This document shows positions 28,143 through 36,722 of a DNA stretch of 64,000 nucleotides, piece after piece; the first letter of the stretch is position 1, and each line of letters opens with the position of its first letter. The stretch is from Streptomyces globisporus (GTDB lineage: Bacteria; Actinomycetota; Actinomycetes; Streptomycetales; Streptomycetaceae): the NCBI GenBank assembly GCA_014649555.1, contig BMTG01000008.1:248001-312000 (forward strand), written 5' to 3'. Under the pieces are notes generated by a model, which made no database searches, was not told where the DNA came from, and saw only the letters and a list, made by a program, of their open reading frames with translations. Position numbers and translations under genes: made by a program.

Positions 28143-28961
28143 GTGGCAGAACTCATCACCGTCGGCGACCCCGACGACCCGCGGCTGAGCGACTACATCG
28201 GCCTGACCGACGTCGAGCTGCGACGACGGCGCGAACCCGCCGAAGGGCTCTTCATCGCCGAGGGCGAGAAGGTGATCCGCCGCGCCCGGCAGACCGGGTA
28301 CGAGATGCGGTCCATGCTGCTCTCGGCCAAGTGGGTCGACGTGATGCGCGACGTCATCGACGAGGTCCCGGCCCCGGTGTACGCGGTCGCCCCCGAGCTG
28401 GCCGAACGCGTCACCGGCTACCACGTCCACCGCGGGGCGCTCGCCTCGATGCAGCGCAAGCCGCTGCCCGCCGCCGACGAACTGCTCGCCACCGCACGCC
28501 GGGTGGTGGTCATGGAATCGGTGAACGACCACACCAACATCGGCGCCATCTTCCGCAGCGCGGCCGCGCTCGGCATGGACGCCGTCCTGCTCTCCCCGGA
28601 CTGCGCCGACCCGCTCTACCGGCGCTCGGTCAAGGTCTCCATGGGAGCCGTCTTCTCCGTGCCCTACGCCCGGCTCGAAGCCTGGCCGAAGTCGCTGGAA
28701 ACGGTACGGGAGGCCGGCTTCCGGCTCCTCGCCCTCACCCCGGACGCCAAGGCCACCAGCATCGACGAGGCCGCCCCGCACCGGCTGGAGCGGGTGGCGC
28801 TGATGCTCGGAGCCGAGGGCGACGGGCTGTCCACGCGGGCCCTGATGGCCGCGGACGAATGGGTCCGCATCCCGATGGCGCACGGCGTCGACTCACTGAA
28901 CGTGGGCGCCGCCGCCGCGGTCGCCTTCTACGCGGTGGCCACGGGACGCCCGGAGAACTGA
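28143..28961 (+). CDS. SpoU/TrmH-family RNA methyltransferase
   Basis: 272 residues from GTG 28143. An N-terminal RNA-binding segment (GLFIAEGEKVIRRARQTGY) precedes the trefoil-knot SPOUT domain: NDHTNIGAIFRSAAALG (motif 1), the LMLGAEGDGLS stretch (motif 2) and VDSLNVGAAAAVAFY (motif 3). It methylates a 2'-hydroxyl in rRNA or tRNA using SAM; the target base is unknown. The translation start appears leaderless. Confidence 0.88.
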   Translation: MAELITVGDPDDPRLSDYIGLTDVELRRRREPAEGLFIAEGEKVIRRARQTGYEMRSMLLSAKWVDVMRDVIDEVPAPVYAVAPELAERVTGYHVHRGALASMQRKPLPAADELLATARRVVVMESVNDHTNIGAIFRSAAALGMDAVLLSPDCADPLYRRSVKVSMGAVFSVPYARLEAWPKSLETVREAGFRLLALTPDAKATSIDEAAPHRLERVALMLGAEGDGLSTRALMAADEWVRIPMAHGVDSLNVGAAAAVAFYAVATGRPEN

Positions 28962-28995
28962 ACGAGGACGGCCCCGGCCGGTCCGGGCGTCGGCG

Positions 28996-30381
28996 TCAGG
29001 ACGCCGGGCCTGCCGGGACCGCAGACCGGGCACTCGAGGCGGAACCCTGACCGGCCCCGGAACCGCCCGGCGCCGAATCGGCCCGCGCCTGCGCCTGCGA
29101 CACCCCGCCCGGCCGCTCGTTCCCGCCCAGTCCGCGCGCCGGCCCCTGGCAGCCCTGCGCCACCGCGATGCCCAGCGCCACCAGCAACGTCACCACGACG
29201 AATACCACCAGCCGCTGGCGCAGCAGCCGCGGATTGGCCGGACGCCGCCCCGCCGAGGTCGTGCGGCCTCCGGAACGCGTGCCCGGGCGCCCGTTCGTCC
29301 CGGCCGGAGCCCCCTGCCGCTGCCCGGTCTTCCCACCCGAACGCGTCGTGTTGCGCGACGCCTGCTGCGGCCGCGAGCCACCGGTGCGCGGCGGCCCCGA
29401 ACGTACCGGCGCGCCACGCCTGCCCGGCTGGGGGCGGGAGCCGGACGGCCCCTCCGAACGACGAGTGTCCTGATCCGCGTACGGATCGGCCATCCGCCCC
29501 GTCGGCCGGTCTGCGTCCTGGGCGGAACGCTGGGCGGGCGGCCGGCTCTCGTGCAGCCCCTGCGCCTCGCGCGCCGCGATCTCCTTGAGCCGCATGGACA
29601 GTTGCAGCGTGCTCGGCCGCTCCTCCGGATCCTTCGCCAGACAGGCGCTGATCAGCGGGGCCAACGCGTCGTGCACTCCGCGCAGCTGCGCTTCCTCGTG
29701 CACCACGCGGTACAGCATCACCTCGGAACTGCCGTGCCCGAACGGGGAGTCGGCCATCGCCGCGTACGCCAGGGTCGCGCCGAGCGAGAACACGTCCGTC
29801 GCGGGCGTCACCGCCGCGCCCCGGACCTGCTCGGGCGCGAGGAACCCCGGCGACCCCACCGCCGTACCGACATGGGTGAGGGTGCTCGCCCCGGTCGACC
29901 AGGCGATGCCGAAGTCGATGATGCGGGGGCCCTTGGGGGAGAGGAGGATGTTCGACGGCTTCAGGTCCCGGTGGACCACCCCCGCCTCGTGCACCGCCAC
30001 CAGGCCCTCGGAGAGCGCTGCCCCGATCGAGGCGACCTCTGCGGCGGCCAGCGGCCCTTCCTCGGCGACCTTGTCGTGCAGCGAGGGGCCGGGCACGTAC
30101 TGCGTGGCGAACCACGGGCGGTCCGCCTCCAGATCGGCGGCGACCAGCCGGGCCGTGCAGCCGCCGCGGATCCGCCGGGCGGCGGACACCTCGCGCGCGA
30201 ACCGCGAACGGAACTCCTGATCCTCCGCCAGGTCGGGCCGGATCACCTTGAGGGCGACCCGCTGGCCGCGCCGGTCCGAGCCGAGGTAGACGACGCCCAT
30301 GCCGCCCGCGCCGAGCCGCCGGTGCAGCCGGAACGAGCCGACGAGACGCGGGTCCTCGCGCCGGAGCCGCATCATCGCCAT
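28996..30381 (-). CDS. Membrane Ser/Thr protein kinase (PknB-like)
   Basis: 461 residues from ATG 30381 (second Met at codon 3); an upstream frame would add unsupported sequence. Kinase domain: glycine loop GAGGMG at 24-29, ATP-binding Lys45, HRDLKPSN from residue 137, DFG at 156-158, APE-type LAPEQ at about 181. A Pro/Arg/Gly-rich juxtamembrane segment leads to one transmembrane helix (VVFVVVTLLVALGIAVA, about 389-409) and a short Gly/Ser-rich outer tail of about 50 residues without PASTA repeats. The short exterior suggests it does not sense cell-wall fragments by PASTA domains. Confidence 0.93.
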   Translation of the reverse strand: MAMMRLRREDPRLVGSFRLHRRLGAGGMGVVYLGSDRRGQRVALKVIRPDLAEDQEFRSRFAREVSAARRIRGGCTARLVAADLEADRPWFATQYVPGPSLHDKVAEEGPLAAAEVASIGAALSEGLVAVHEAGVVHRDLKPSNILLSPKGPRIIDFGIAWSTGASTLTHVGTAVGSPGFLAPEQVRGAAVTPATDVFSLGATLAYAAMADSPFGHGSSEVMLYRVVHEEAQLRGVHDALAPLISACLAKDPEERPSTLQLSMRLKEIAAREAQGLHESRPPAQRSAQDADRPTGRMADPYADQDTRRSEGPSGSRPQPGRRGAPVRSGPPRTGGSRPQQASRNTTRSGGKTGQRQGAPAGTNGRPGTRSGGRTTSAGRRPANPRLLRQRLVVFVVVTLLVALGIAVAQGCQGPARGLGGNERPGGVSQAQARADSAPGGSGAGQGSASSARSAVPAGPAS

Positions 30382-30993
30382 CGTCTGCCCATCCCCGCTG
30401 CCTGGTCCGCCTGACGAGGCACAGCTTACGTACCCCGCGCCCGGCGCGCTCAGAGGCCGCGCCCTCGCCGGGGTTTCGATTGTCCGTGCCGGGCGGGAGA
30501 AGTGAAGAGGGGTCAGTGCGCAGGCGATCCGGGCCCGTCGGCCGACCGGTAACCCCAAACGGCCACCGGGGCAGGGGTATTGGATCACCGAGGGAACGCC
30601 GGGGCGCGTCCGCCGCATAGCACGTGACCACCGCCCCCCTGTACGAGGCGGAGGTGCCCCCGGTGGCCCCGGCGCGGAACGGCCGCCCATCGGGCAGCGG
30701 CGGACGTGAGTGAAGTCACCCCCGGCACCCCTCCGGGGCCCGGGCCGCACCGGACACGGACCCGGCGGACCCCGACGTCCCCCTCCGGGATGACCCCACC
30801 CTTCGGCGGCCCGTCTCCACCCAGGGGAGTACGCCGATCGACGGCCACTCATCCTCCGGGAGGCCCGCCATTCGGTACGCGGGCATGACGCCCTGTGCTC
30901 GCCGCATACCTAATGTTGAGATCAAGCGGCGGGCGAAGCACTCGTCCCCCGAGGTCACGCCCGCCGCTTCCCGATCAGGTCAGGAGAGGAACC
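30382..30993. other. Intergenic region upstream of kinase and small membrane protein
   Basis: 612 bases with no supported gene. The kinase ribosome site lies at the left end. TAATGT (30911-30916) could be a -10 for the rightward small gene, and AGGAGAGG (30982-30989) is its ribosome site. I see no other motif. Confidence 0.5.
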
Positions 30994-31200
30994 ATGGCGG
31001 ACACGGCAGCGCGGACGGTGGTCCGTATGCGGGGACGCAAGGCGTACGCCTCGTTCGGCGCCCGTCCGTCCGGCACCCGTCACCCGTTGGTGGCGACAGC
31101 GATGGTCCTTCCCCTGGCGGCCCTGCTGGTGGTCGTCTTCGGCGGCTGGGAAGCGGTGGTCACACAGGCGTCGTCCGTGGCGGTGATGCTGGGGCGCTGA
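30994..31200 (+). CDS. Small single-pass membrane protein
   Basis: 68 residues from ATG 30994, preceded by AGGAGAGG at 30982-30989; a longer frame from 30895 lacks this site. A basic N-terminal half (RTVVRMRGRKAYASFGAR) is followed by one hydrophobic helix (ATAMVLPLAALLVVVFGGW). No recognised function. Confidence 0.6.
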   Translation: MADTAARTVVRMRGRKAYASFGARPSGTRHPLVATAMVLPLAALLVVVFGGWEAVVTQASSVAVMLGR

Positions 31201-31753
31201 GCGGCGCCCGGGGTCCGGAAGAGCGGTCCGGACCCACACATCCGGCCAACAGCCCCGTGGGGACGGGGGTGCGGCGGACGGCAGCGTTTGTCCGGTCAGC
31301 TGGGGAGCTGACCGGGCATCGCGCTGTCCGGGGCCAGGTGATTCCCCGCCGCCCGGGGCCAGGCGCTTCCGGCTGTCGTGCCCGGATGCCTCCCGCCCGT
31401 CCCGGCTCAGGCGCCCCCAGCTGCCGGGCCCCAGGGCTTCCCGCCTGTCCGGCCCTGGTGCCTTCCGGCTGCCCGGGCCAGGTTCGGCTGCCCCGGGGCA
31501 GGCGCTTCCCGGTTGTCGAGCCCAGGCGTTTCCCGCTCTGCCCGTCGAGCCCAGGCGTTTCCCGCTCTGCCCGTCGAGCCCAGGCGTTTCCCGCTCTGCC
31601 CGTCGAGCTCAGGCGTTCCCGCCCGTCGGCCCGCGCGCTTCCCGCCGGGCCGACGGGCCGACCCCGCGCATCGCCGTGGCTCGGACCGTCCCGCGCGTTA
31701 CGCTCACGGCGGGCCCGGTGCCACGGCCGGGCCGACCGCCGCCGGGGGAGCCG
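31201..31753. other. Intergenic region with minisatellite
   Basis: 553 bases without a gene; its right two-thirds is a degenerate repeat array whose best part is listed separately. The reading frames through it are periodic shadows and are not annotated. Confidence 0.6.
31515..31601. repeat. 29-bp minisatellite, three perfect copies
   Basis: A 29-bp unit beginning GTCGAGCCCAGGCGTTTCCC is repeated perfectly at 31515-31543, 31544-31572 and 31573-31601, followed by a degraded copy from 31602. Upstream sequence from about 31340 shows further eroded copies (GGCGCTTCC blocks). As 29 is not a multiple of three, no frame is conserved, so this is not coding. No spacers exist, so it is not CRISPR. Confidence 0.85.
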
Positions 31754-32797
31754 TTGACCACCCAGACTTCAGTAGTCCATGACCTGGGCACGCTCGCGCA
31801 CCGTCTCTCCCACCCCGCCCGGACGCCGTGCGTGTGCGAGCCGCCGCAGGTCCTCGCGGACCGGCCCGACGGCACGGTGGTGCGCAGCGGCACGATCGTC
31901 GCGAAGGCCCACGCCGCGGACACCGACCGCGAGGCGCTCGCCGCCCGGATCGCCCTCGCCGCCGCCCCGCAGCTGGCCGGCATCCTGCTTCCGCCGCTCC
32001 CCGCCCCGGCGCCCGCAGCGCCCACCGCCCGCCCGGTCACCCTCTGGCCGCTCGGCGCGCCCGTGGACCCCACCGACCCCGGCGCGGCCCCCTGGGCCGA
32101 GGCCGCCGACCTGCTCGCCCGCCTCCACCGGACGAAGCCCCCGTTCCCGCTGCCGCCGATGCGCGGCCCGGCCAAGGCGGCCCGGGCCGTCGCCCGGATG
32201 CGCGCGGCCCTCCGGGCCGGCACGACCGCCCTTCCCGGTGTTCCGGCAGCCCTTTCCGACGACGTGACCGCCCCGCCCCGTGTCCCGGCCGTCGAGCCCC
32301 GCGACCCTGCAGCCCTCTCCGTGCTGGCCGGCTGGCGGGCTCTGCCCCCCTGGGCGCGGGGCGAGGTCCCGGTCCCCGCGCAAAGGGGCGGCTTCCTGTG
32401 CCACGGAGACCTGCACCTCGGCCAGCTCGTCCGCCACCCCGCCCCCGACGGTCCCTGGCTGCTCATCGACATGGACGACGCGGGGGTGGGCGATCCCGCC
32501 TGGGATCTCGGCCGGCCCGCCGCCTGGTACGCGGCCGGCCTCCTGGCCCCCGAGGACTGGTCCGTCTTCCTGGACGCCTACCGCTCCGCCGGAGGACCGG
32601 CCGTTCCCGCCGACGGCGACCCCTGGCCCGCACTGGACGTCCCCGCCCGCGCGCTGACGGTGCAGACGGCGGCCGTCGCCCTCGCCAAGTGCGCCGCGGA
32701 GCAACGGGATCCGGACGAGCACGAACAGCTGATGATCGAATCCTGTGCCCGAATCGCTACGTTGCCGCCCGAGTTGGCCACCGGTCCCGCGTCGTAG
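31754..32797 (+). CDS. APH-like phosphotransferase, substrate unknown
   Basis: 347 residues from TTG 31754, with GGGGGAG just ahead; a start at 31676 is possible. An N-terminal segment with no clear kinase fold precedes an Ala/Pro-rich middle, then the APH/choline-kinase-type catalytic loop FLCHGDLHLGQL and LLIDMDDAGVGDPAWDLGRP. The loop has Gln where most family members have Asn. The family includes antibiotic and small-molecule kinases, so resistance should not be assumed. The neighbouring zinc-ribbon gene follows after 65 bases. Confidence 0.7.
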   Translation: MTTQTSVVHDLGTLAHRLSHPARTPCVCEPPQVLADRPDGTVVRSGTIVAKAHAADTDREALAARIALAAAPQLAGILLPPLPAPAPAAPTARPVTLWPLGAPVDPTDPGAAPWAEAADLLARLHRTKPPFPLPPMRGPAKAARAVARMRAALRAGTTALPGVPAALSDDVTAPPRVPAVEPRDPAALSVLAGWRALPPWARGEVPVPAQRGGFLCHGDLHLGQLVRHPAPDGPWLLIDMDDAGVGDPAWDLGRPAAWYAAGLLAPEDWSVFLDAYRSAGGPAVPADGDPWPALDVPARALTVQTAAVALAKCAAEQRDPDEHEQLMIESCARIATLPPELATGPAS

Positions 32798-32862
32798 GGT
32801 GAACGGACCGTGGCCGGGCAGACATTCCGGCGACGGCACAACGAGGGCGAGGAGCCGAGCCG

Positions 32863-33165
32863 ATGATGCAGTGTCCGAAGTGTCACGCGCAGATGAACAC
32901 GTACAACCGCAACGGTGTTCAGATCGAGCAGTGCAACGGTTGCCGGGGGATATTCCTCGACTACGGCGAGCTGGAGTCCCTGACCCGCCTGGAGTCCCAG
33001 TGGGCCCAGCAGGCTCCGCCCGCACCCCCCGCCCCGCAGGCCTACCCGGCCGCGCCTCCCGCCGCCCACGCCCCGGCCTGGGGTGCGCCGCAGCACGGCG
33101 GGCACGGTGGTCACTACGGCCACCACCGCCAGAAGGGCTTCGGCCGGATGCTCTTCTCGTCCTGA
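32863..33165 (+). CDS. TFIIB-type zinc-ribbon protein
   Basis: 100 residues. A zinc ribbon uses Cys4, Cys7 (CPKC) and Cys24, Cys27 (CNGC), followed by GIFLDYGELESL, the usual zf-TFIIB bacterial pattern. The rest is Pro/Ala-rich, then His/Gly-rich (GGHGGHYGHHRQKGF), which may bind metal. Small stand-alone zinc ribbons of this type are common in actinobacteria, with unknown role. Confidence 0.85.
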   Translation: MMQCPKCHAQMNTYNRNGVQIEQCNGCRGIFLDYGELESLTRLESQWAQQAPPAPPAPQAYPAAPPAAHAPAWGAPQHGGHGGHYGHHRQKGFGRMLFSS

Positions 33166-33243
33166 GCCGTTCTGAGCCGTTTCCTGCGTGCCCCGGGTCC
33201 CGTGCCCCGGGGCACGGGAGGCGGGACGGACCGTACGACGAAA

Positions 33244-33275
33244 GAACCCCCGGTCGTGGAGACGACCGGGGGTTC
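33244..33275. terminator. Bidirectional terminator before the tRNA cluster
   Basis: Perfect 14-bp stem GAACCCCCGGTCGT (33244-33257) with ACGACCGGGGGTTC (33262-33275), loop GGAG. It lies between the zinc-ribbon gene (+) and the last tRNA (-). Confidence 0.85.
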
Positions 33276-33279
33276 CTGC

Positions 33280-33354
33280 TGGTGCGCGATACTGGGATTG
33301 AACCAGTGACCTCTTCCGTGTCAGGGAAGCGCTCTCCCGCTGAGCTAATCGCGC
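33280..33354 (-). tRNA. tRNA-Val (GAC), CCA encoded
   Basis: Cloverleaf of 72 bases plus encoded CCA. The 5' acceptor arm GCGCGAT pairs with ATCGCGC, the anticodon loop reads CTGACAC with anticodon GAC, and the T loop has GGTTCAATCCC. It is the promoter-distal copy of three in tandem. Confidence 0.93.
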
Positions 33355-33387
33355 AGGCGAACCTACGTTTACCGCGTGTGTACTGCG

Positions 33388-33459
33388 TGCGCGATACTGG
33401 GATTGAACCAGTGACCTCTTCCGTGTCAGGGAAGCGCTCTCCCGCTGAGCTAATCGCGC
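33388..33459 (-). tRNA. tRNA-Val (GAC), second copy
   Basis: The tRNA body is identical to the copy at 33280-33354, including acceptor GCGCGAT and anticodon GAC. Unlike that copy, CCA is not encoded after the discriminator A. Confidence 0.93.
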
Positions 33460-33495
33460 GGGGATCCTTGCGGACCGATGATCCTTGCGGATCAG

Positions 33496-33567
33496 TGGAC
33501 GATACTGGGATTGAACCAGTGACCTCTTCCGTGTCAGGGAAGCGCTCTCCCGCTGAGCTAATCGTCC
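33496..33567 (-). tRNA. tRNA-Val (GAC), variant acceptor stem
   Basis: Same D, anticodon and T arms as the other two Val-GAC genes but with acceptor GGACGAT/ATCGTCC instead of GCGCGAT/ATCGCGC. CCA is not encoded. It lies just after tRNA-Cys in transcription order. Confidence 0.93.
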
Positions 33568-33568
33568 T

Positions 33569-33642
33569 TGGAGGTGGAGACGGGATTTGAACCCGTGTAG
33601 ACGGCTTTGCAGGCCGTTGCCTCGCCTCTCGGCCACTCCACC
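33569..33642 (-). tRNA. tRNA-Cys (GCA), CCA encoded
   Basis: 71-base cloverleaf, acceptor GGTGGAG/CTCCACC, anticodon loop CTGCAAA with anticodon GCA, and discriminator U73 as expected for tRNA-Cys. CCA is encoded at 33569-33571. Confidence 0.93.
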
Positions 33643-33680
33643 AGGGGCGGGAGCTCGGGAAGAATCCCCCACCTTCTGCG

Positions 33681-33753
33681 AGCGGACGACCAGGTTCGAA
33701 CTGGCGACCTCAACCTTGGCAAGGTTGCGCTCTACCAACTGAGCTACGTCCGC
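33681..33753 (-). tRNA. tRNA-Gly (GCC)
   Basis: 73-base cloverleaf, acceptor GCGGACG/CGTCCGC, anticodon loop TTGCCAA with anticodon GCC. It is the first tRNA of the cluster, 35 bases after the predicted transcription start. Confidence 0.93.
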
Positions 33754-33795
33754 TTGTCTTTCCCGTTCCGCTTGCGCGTCCCGGCGACGTGTTGA

Positions 33796-33823
33796 ACTCT
33801 AGCGGATTCCTGGGCCAGTACAA
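33796..33823 (-). promoter_or_regulatory. Promoter of the Gly-Cys-Val-Val-Val tRNA cluster
   Basis: On the minus strand TTGTAC (33818-33823), 16 bases, TAGAGT (33796-33801). The start is predicted near 33788. Confidence 0.5.
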
Positions 33824-33910
33824 AAACGCGTTTGTGCAGCGTGCTGCGGCGACCCCGGCCCGGTCCTCGCCCCGACGCAGGTCACCGTGCACCGTCCTAG
33901 ACTCATTCGC

Positions 33911-34966
33911 GTGTCCGACCTCGCCCCCTTGGCCCGTTTCGACGGCCTCATAGCCTCCGGTCTGCAGGATGTGACCCACGATCCCGCGGCGCTCGACTCG
34001 TCCGGGTTCTGGGCGGTATCCGCCGATTTCGAGGGCCGCATCGTCTGCGCCCGCTTCTCCGACGTACGCAGGGAAGCGGTGCCCCCTCCCGTGCCCGGAG
34101 CCTGGCGTGGGCCCGCTGCCGGGGACTGGACCTCCTCGCTGGACCGTGACGCCTACACGGCGGGCGTACGACGGATCCGTGAACACATCGCGGCGGGCGA
34201 CGTCTACCAGGCCAATCTCTGCCGGGTGCTGTCCGCACCGCTCCCCGGCGGCGGGGCCGGCGCCGACGTCGACTCCCTGACCTCCCTGCTCGCCCGCGGC
34301 AACCCCGCCCCGTACGCGGGAACGATCCGGCTGCCCGGCCACGGTGTGGAGATCGCCACCGCCTCCCCGGAGCTCTTCCTCCGGCGCGACGGGCGAACGG
34401 TGGAGTCCGGGCCGATCAAGGGCACCGGCCGGACCGAGGACGATCTGCTGGAGAAGGACCACGCCGAGAACGTGATGATCGTGGACCTGGTCCGCAACGA
34501 CCTGGGGCGGGTCTGCGCCACCGGCAGCGTGAGCGTGCCCGATCTCTGCGTGGTGGAGAAGCACCCGGGCCTCGTCCATCTCGTCTCCACGGTCCGGGGC
34601 CGGCTGGCCGACGGAGCGGGCTGGCCGGAGCTGTTCGCGGCCGCCTTCCCGCCCGGCTCGGTGACCGGCGCGCCGAAGTCCAGCGCGCTGCGGATCATCG
34701 CCGAGCTGGAACGGGGTCCGCGCGGGCCGTACTGCGGGGCGATCGGCTGGGTCGACGCCGACCGGGGCACCGCATCGCTCGCCGTGGGCATACGGACGTT
34801 CTGGATCGACCGGACCGGGCCGGCGCCGCTGCTGCGGTTCGGGACCGGCGCGGGGATCACCTGGGGTTCGGACCCGGAGCGCGAATGGGACGAGACCGAA
34901 CTCAAGGCCTCCCGGCTGCTCGCTGTAGCGTCGGGGATGTTCGAGGAGACAGGAAGGGACGCATGA
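33911..34966 (+). CDS. pabB: Aminodeoxychorismate synthase component I
   Basis: 351 residues from GTG 33911. TAGACT (33898-33903) lies seven bases ahead and there is no ribosome site, so a leaderless mRNA is likely; GTG 33887 would place the promoter inside the gene. Chorismate-enzyme motifs are complete: RIREHIAAGDVYQANLCR, SPELFLRR, GPIKGTGRT, ENVMIVDLVRNDLGRV, GSVTGAPK. It aminates chorismate toward p-aminobenzoate for folate, with an amidotransferase encoded elsewhere. The stop overlaps the pabC ATG. Anthranilate synthase is less likely because of the pabC partner. Confidence 0.9.
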   Translation: MSDLAPLARFDGLIASGLQDVTHDPAALDSSGFWAVSADFEGRIVCARFSDVRREAVPPPVPGAWRGPAAGDWTSSLDRDAYTAGVRRIREHIAAGDVYQANLCRVLSAPLPGGGAGADVDSLTSLLARGNPAPYAGTIRLPGHGVEIATASPELFLRRDGRTVESGPIKGTGRTEDDLLEKDHAENVMIVDLVRNDLGRVCATGSVSVPDLCVVEKHPGLVHLVSTVRGRLADGAGWPELFAAAFPPGSVTGAPKSSALRIIAELERGPRGPYCGAIGWVDADRGTASLAVGIRTFWIDRTGPAPLLRFGTGAGITWGSDPEREWDETELKASRLLAVASGMFEETGRDA

Positions 34967-35787
34967 TGAGGATCTGGGTCAACGGCGGACTGCGGGACGC
35001 CGACGACGCCCGGCTTTCGGTGCTCGATCACGGGCTGACCGTGGGCGACGGCATCTTCGAGACGGTGCGTACGAGCGAGGGGCGCCCCTTCGCGCTGACC
35101 CGGCACCTCGACCGCCTCACCCGCTCCGCCCGGGGCCTGGGACTGCCCGACCCGGACCACGACGAGGTCCGCCGCGCCGTCGCCGCGGTCATCGACGCCA
35201 ACCCCGTCGCCCTGGGGCGTCTGCGGATCACCTGCACTGGCGGGCTGTCCCCGCTCGGCTCGGACCGGGGCGACCACGGGACGAGTCTCGTCGTCGCCCT
35301 CGACGGGGTGAGCCGCCGCCCGGACAGCACCGCGGTGATCACCGTCCCCTGGACGCGCAACGAACGCGGCGCGCTCGCGGGCCTGAAGACCACCTCGTAC
35401 GCGGAGAACGTCGTCGCCCTGGCGCGGGCGCGGGAGCGGGGCGCTTCCGAGGCGCTGTTCCCCAACACCGCCGACCGGCTCTGCGAAGGCACCGGCTCCA
35501 ATGTGTTCGTCGTCCTGGGAGGCCGCGTCCACACCCCGCCGGTCGCCTCCGGCTGCCTCGCCGGGATCACCCGCGCGCTGACCGTGGAGTGGACCGGGGC
35601 CGAGGAGACCGATCTGCCGATGGACGTCCTCGCCGAGGCCGACGAGGTGTTCCTGACCTCGACCCTCCGAGACGTCCAGGCGGTGCACCGGGTCGACGAC
35701 CGGGAGCTGACGCCCGGGATCGGACCGGTGACGGCGAAGGCCATGCGGATCTTCGCCGAGCGGGCCGGCGACGACCTCGACCCGTAA
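34963..35787 (+). CDS. pabC: 4-amino-4-deoxychorismate lyase
   Basis: 274 residues from ATG 34963 (a second ATG follows at 34966); the first overlaps the pabB stop. It is a fold-type IV PLP enzyme: SVLDHGLTVGDGIFETVRT at the N-terminus, PLP Lys in GLKTTSYAENVVALARA, and EGTGSNVFVV plus FLTSTLRDVQAV later. It releases pyruvate from aminodeoxychorismate to give p-aminobenzoate. D-amino acid and branched-chain transaminases share this fold, but the pabB coupling decides. Confidence 0.92.
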   Translation: MMRIWVNGGLRDADDARLSVLDHGLTVGDGIFETVRTSEGRPFALTRHLDRLTRSARGLGLPDPDHDEVRRAVAAVIDANPVALGRLRITCTGGLSPLGSDRGDHGTSLVVALDGVSRRPDSTAVITVPWTRNERGALAGLKTTSYAENVVALARARERGASEALFPNTADRLCEGTGSNVFVVLGGRVHTPPVASGCLAGITRALTVEWTGAEETDLPMDVLAEADEVFLTSTLRDVQAVHRVDDRELTPGIGPVTAKAMRIFAERAGDDLDP

Positions 35788-35827
35788 AGCGCGTGACGGG
35801 GTGTCGTCCAGGGGATACAAACCTTTG

Positions 35828-36664
35828 ATGACGACGACACTCCGGCCGTCCGGGCCGCTTCAGCAGGGCGCCGACGGCGCGCGGGCCCGCCACTACGACG
35901 TGTGCGACAACGGGCGGCCCGTCGGCTCCGTCGCGATCAGCACCGACGACGCGTTCGGCCCGACCGCCGGAGTGCTGCGCTCCCTCAGCGTGGAGGAGTC
36001 CCGGCGCAGGCGAGGCCGGGGCGTCATCGCGGCGCTCGCCGCCGAGGAGGTGCTGCGGGGGTGGGGCTGCACCCGGGTGCGGGTGGAGGTCCCCGCCGAC
36101 AACGACCCGGCCCGGCGCCTCGCGGCCGCCCTCGGCTACACCGAGCGCAGCCGCAACATGGTCAAGGACCTCGCCCCGGACTCCGCCCCGCTGCCCGCGG
36201 GCCTCACCTCGCGCGACATGAGCGAGGAGGAGTTCGCCGCCTGGCGGCAGGATGCGGTGCGGGCGTACGCCCAGAACTGGATCGACCGCGGCGTCGAGCC
36301 CGAGCAGGCCCGGCTCAAGTCCGAGACCGACCACGCGGCCCACCTGCCGGACGGACTGGCGACCGAGGGGATGCGCTTCCGGGTGCTGCTCCAGGCCGGC
36401 GAGGTCGTCGGCCATGTGTGGGCGGCCCTGTGGGAGCTGGAGCCGGGCGACACCGCCGGATACGTCTTCGACGTCGAGGTGCGCGAGGAACACCGGGGCC
36501 GGGGACACGGCCGGGCCCTCATGCTGCTCGCCGAGGACATCACCCGCGCCTGGCGCGTGGACCGCCTCGGCCTGCACGTCTTCGCCTCCAACACCCCGGC
36601 CCTGCGGCTGTACGAGTCCCTCGGCTACAGGACGACGCGGTACAACCTGGCCAAGGCGCTGTAG
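35828..36664 (+). CDS. Two-domain GNAT acetyltransferase
   Basis: 278 residues from ATG 35828. The N-terminal GNAT domain (LRSLSVEESRRRRGRGVIAA) is followed by a second complete one (YVFDVEVREEHRGRGHGRAL, then ALRLYESLGYRTTRYN). Tandem GNATs of this type include mycothiol synthase, but the characteristic length and order are not fully met here, so only the family is named. It follows pabC by 40 bases and may share its transcript. Confidence 0.78.
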   Translation: MTTTLRPSGPLQQGADGARARHYDVCDNGRPVGSVAISTDDAFGPTAGVLRSLSVEESRRRRGRGVIAALAAEEVLRGWGCTRVRVEVPADNDPARRLAAALGYTERSRNMVKDLAPDSAPLPAGLTSRDMSEEEFAAWRQDAVRAYAQNWIDRGVEPEQARLKSETDHAAHLPDGLATEGMRFRVLLQAGEVVGHVWAALWELEPGDTAGYVFDVEVREEHRGRGHGRALMLLAEDITRAWRVDRLGLHVFASNTPALRLYESLGYRTTRYNLAKAL

Positions 36665-36722
36665 CGGCCCCGCCGGGACCCGTACAGCCCGCGAGCCTGC
36701 CCGTCGCTCCCCGGCTGTCCGG

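Noticed and set aside
30706..30888. 60-codon frame upstream of the small membrane protein
   Set aside because: Pro/Thr/Arg-biased, no ribosome site and no recognisable feature.
31515..31630. CRISPR array
   Set aside because: The 29-bp units are directly adjacent with no spacers and there are no cas genes.
31754..32797. Aminoglycoside-resistance gene
   Set aside because: Only the general APH catalytic loop is present with Gln replacing Asn; substrate evidence is absent.
33284..33567. Protein-like repeats DTGIEPVTSSVSGKRSPAEL in the plus-strand frames
   Set aside because: They are translations of the antisense of tRNA-Val genes; the cloverleaf structures explain the repetition.
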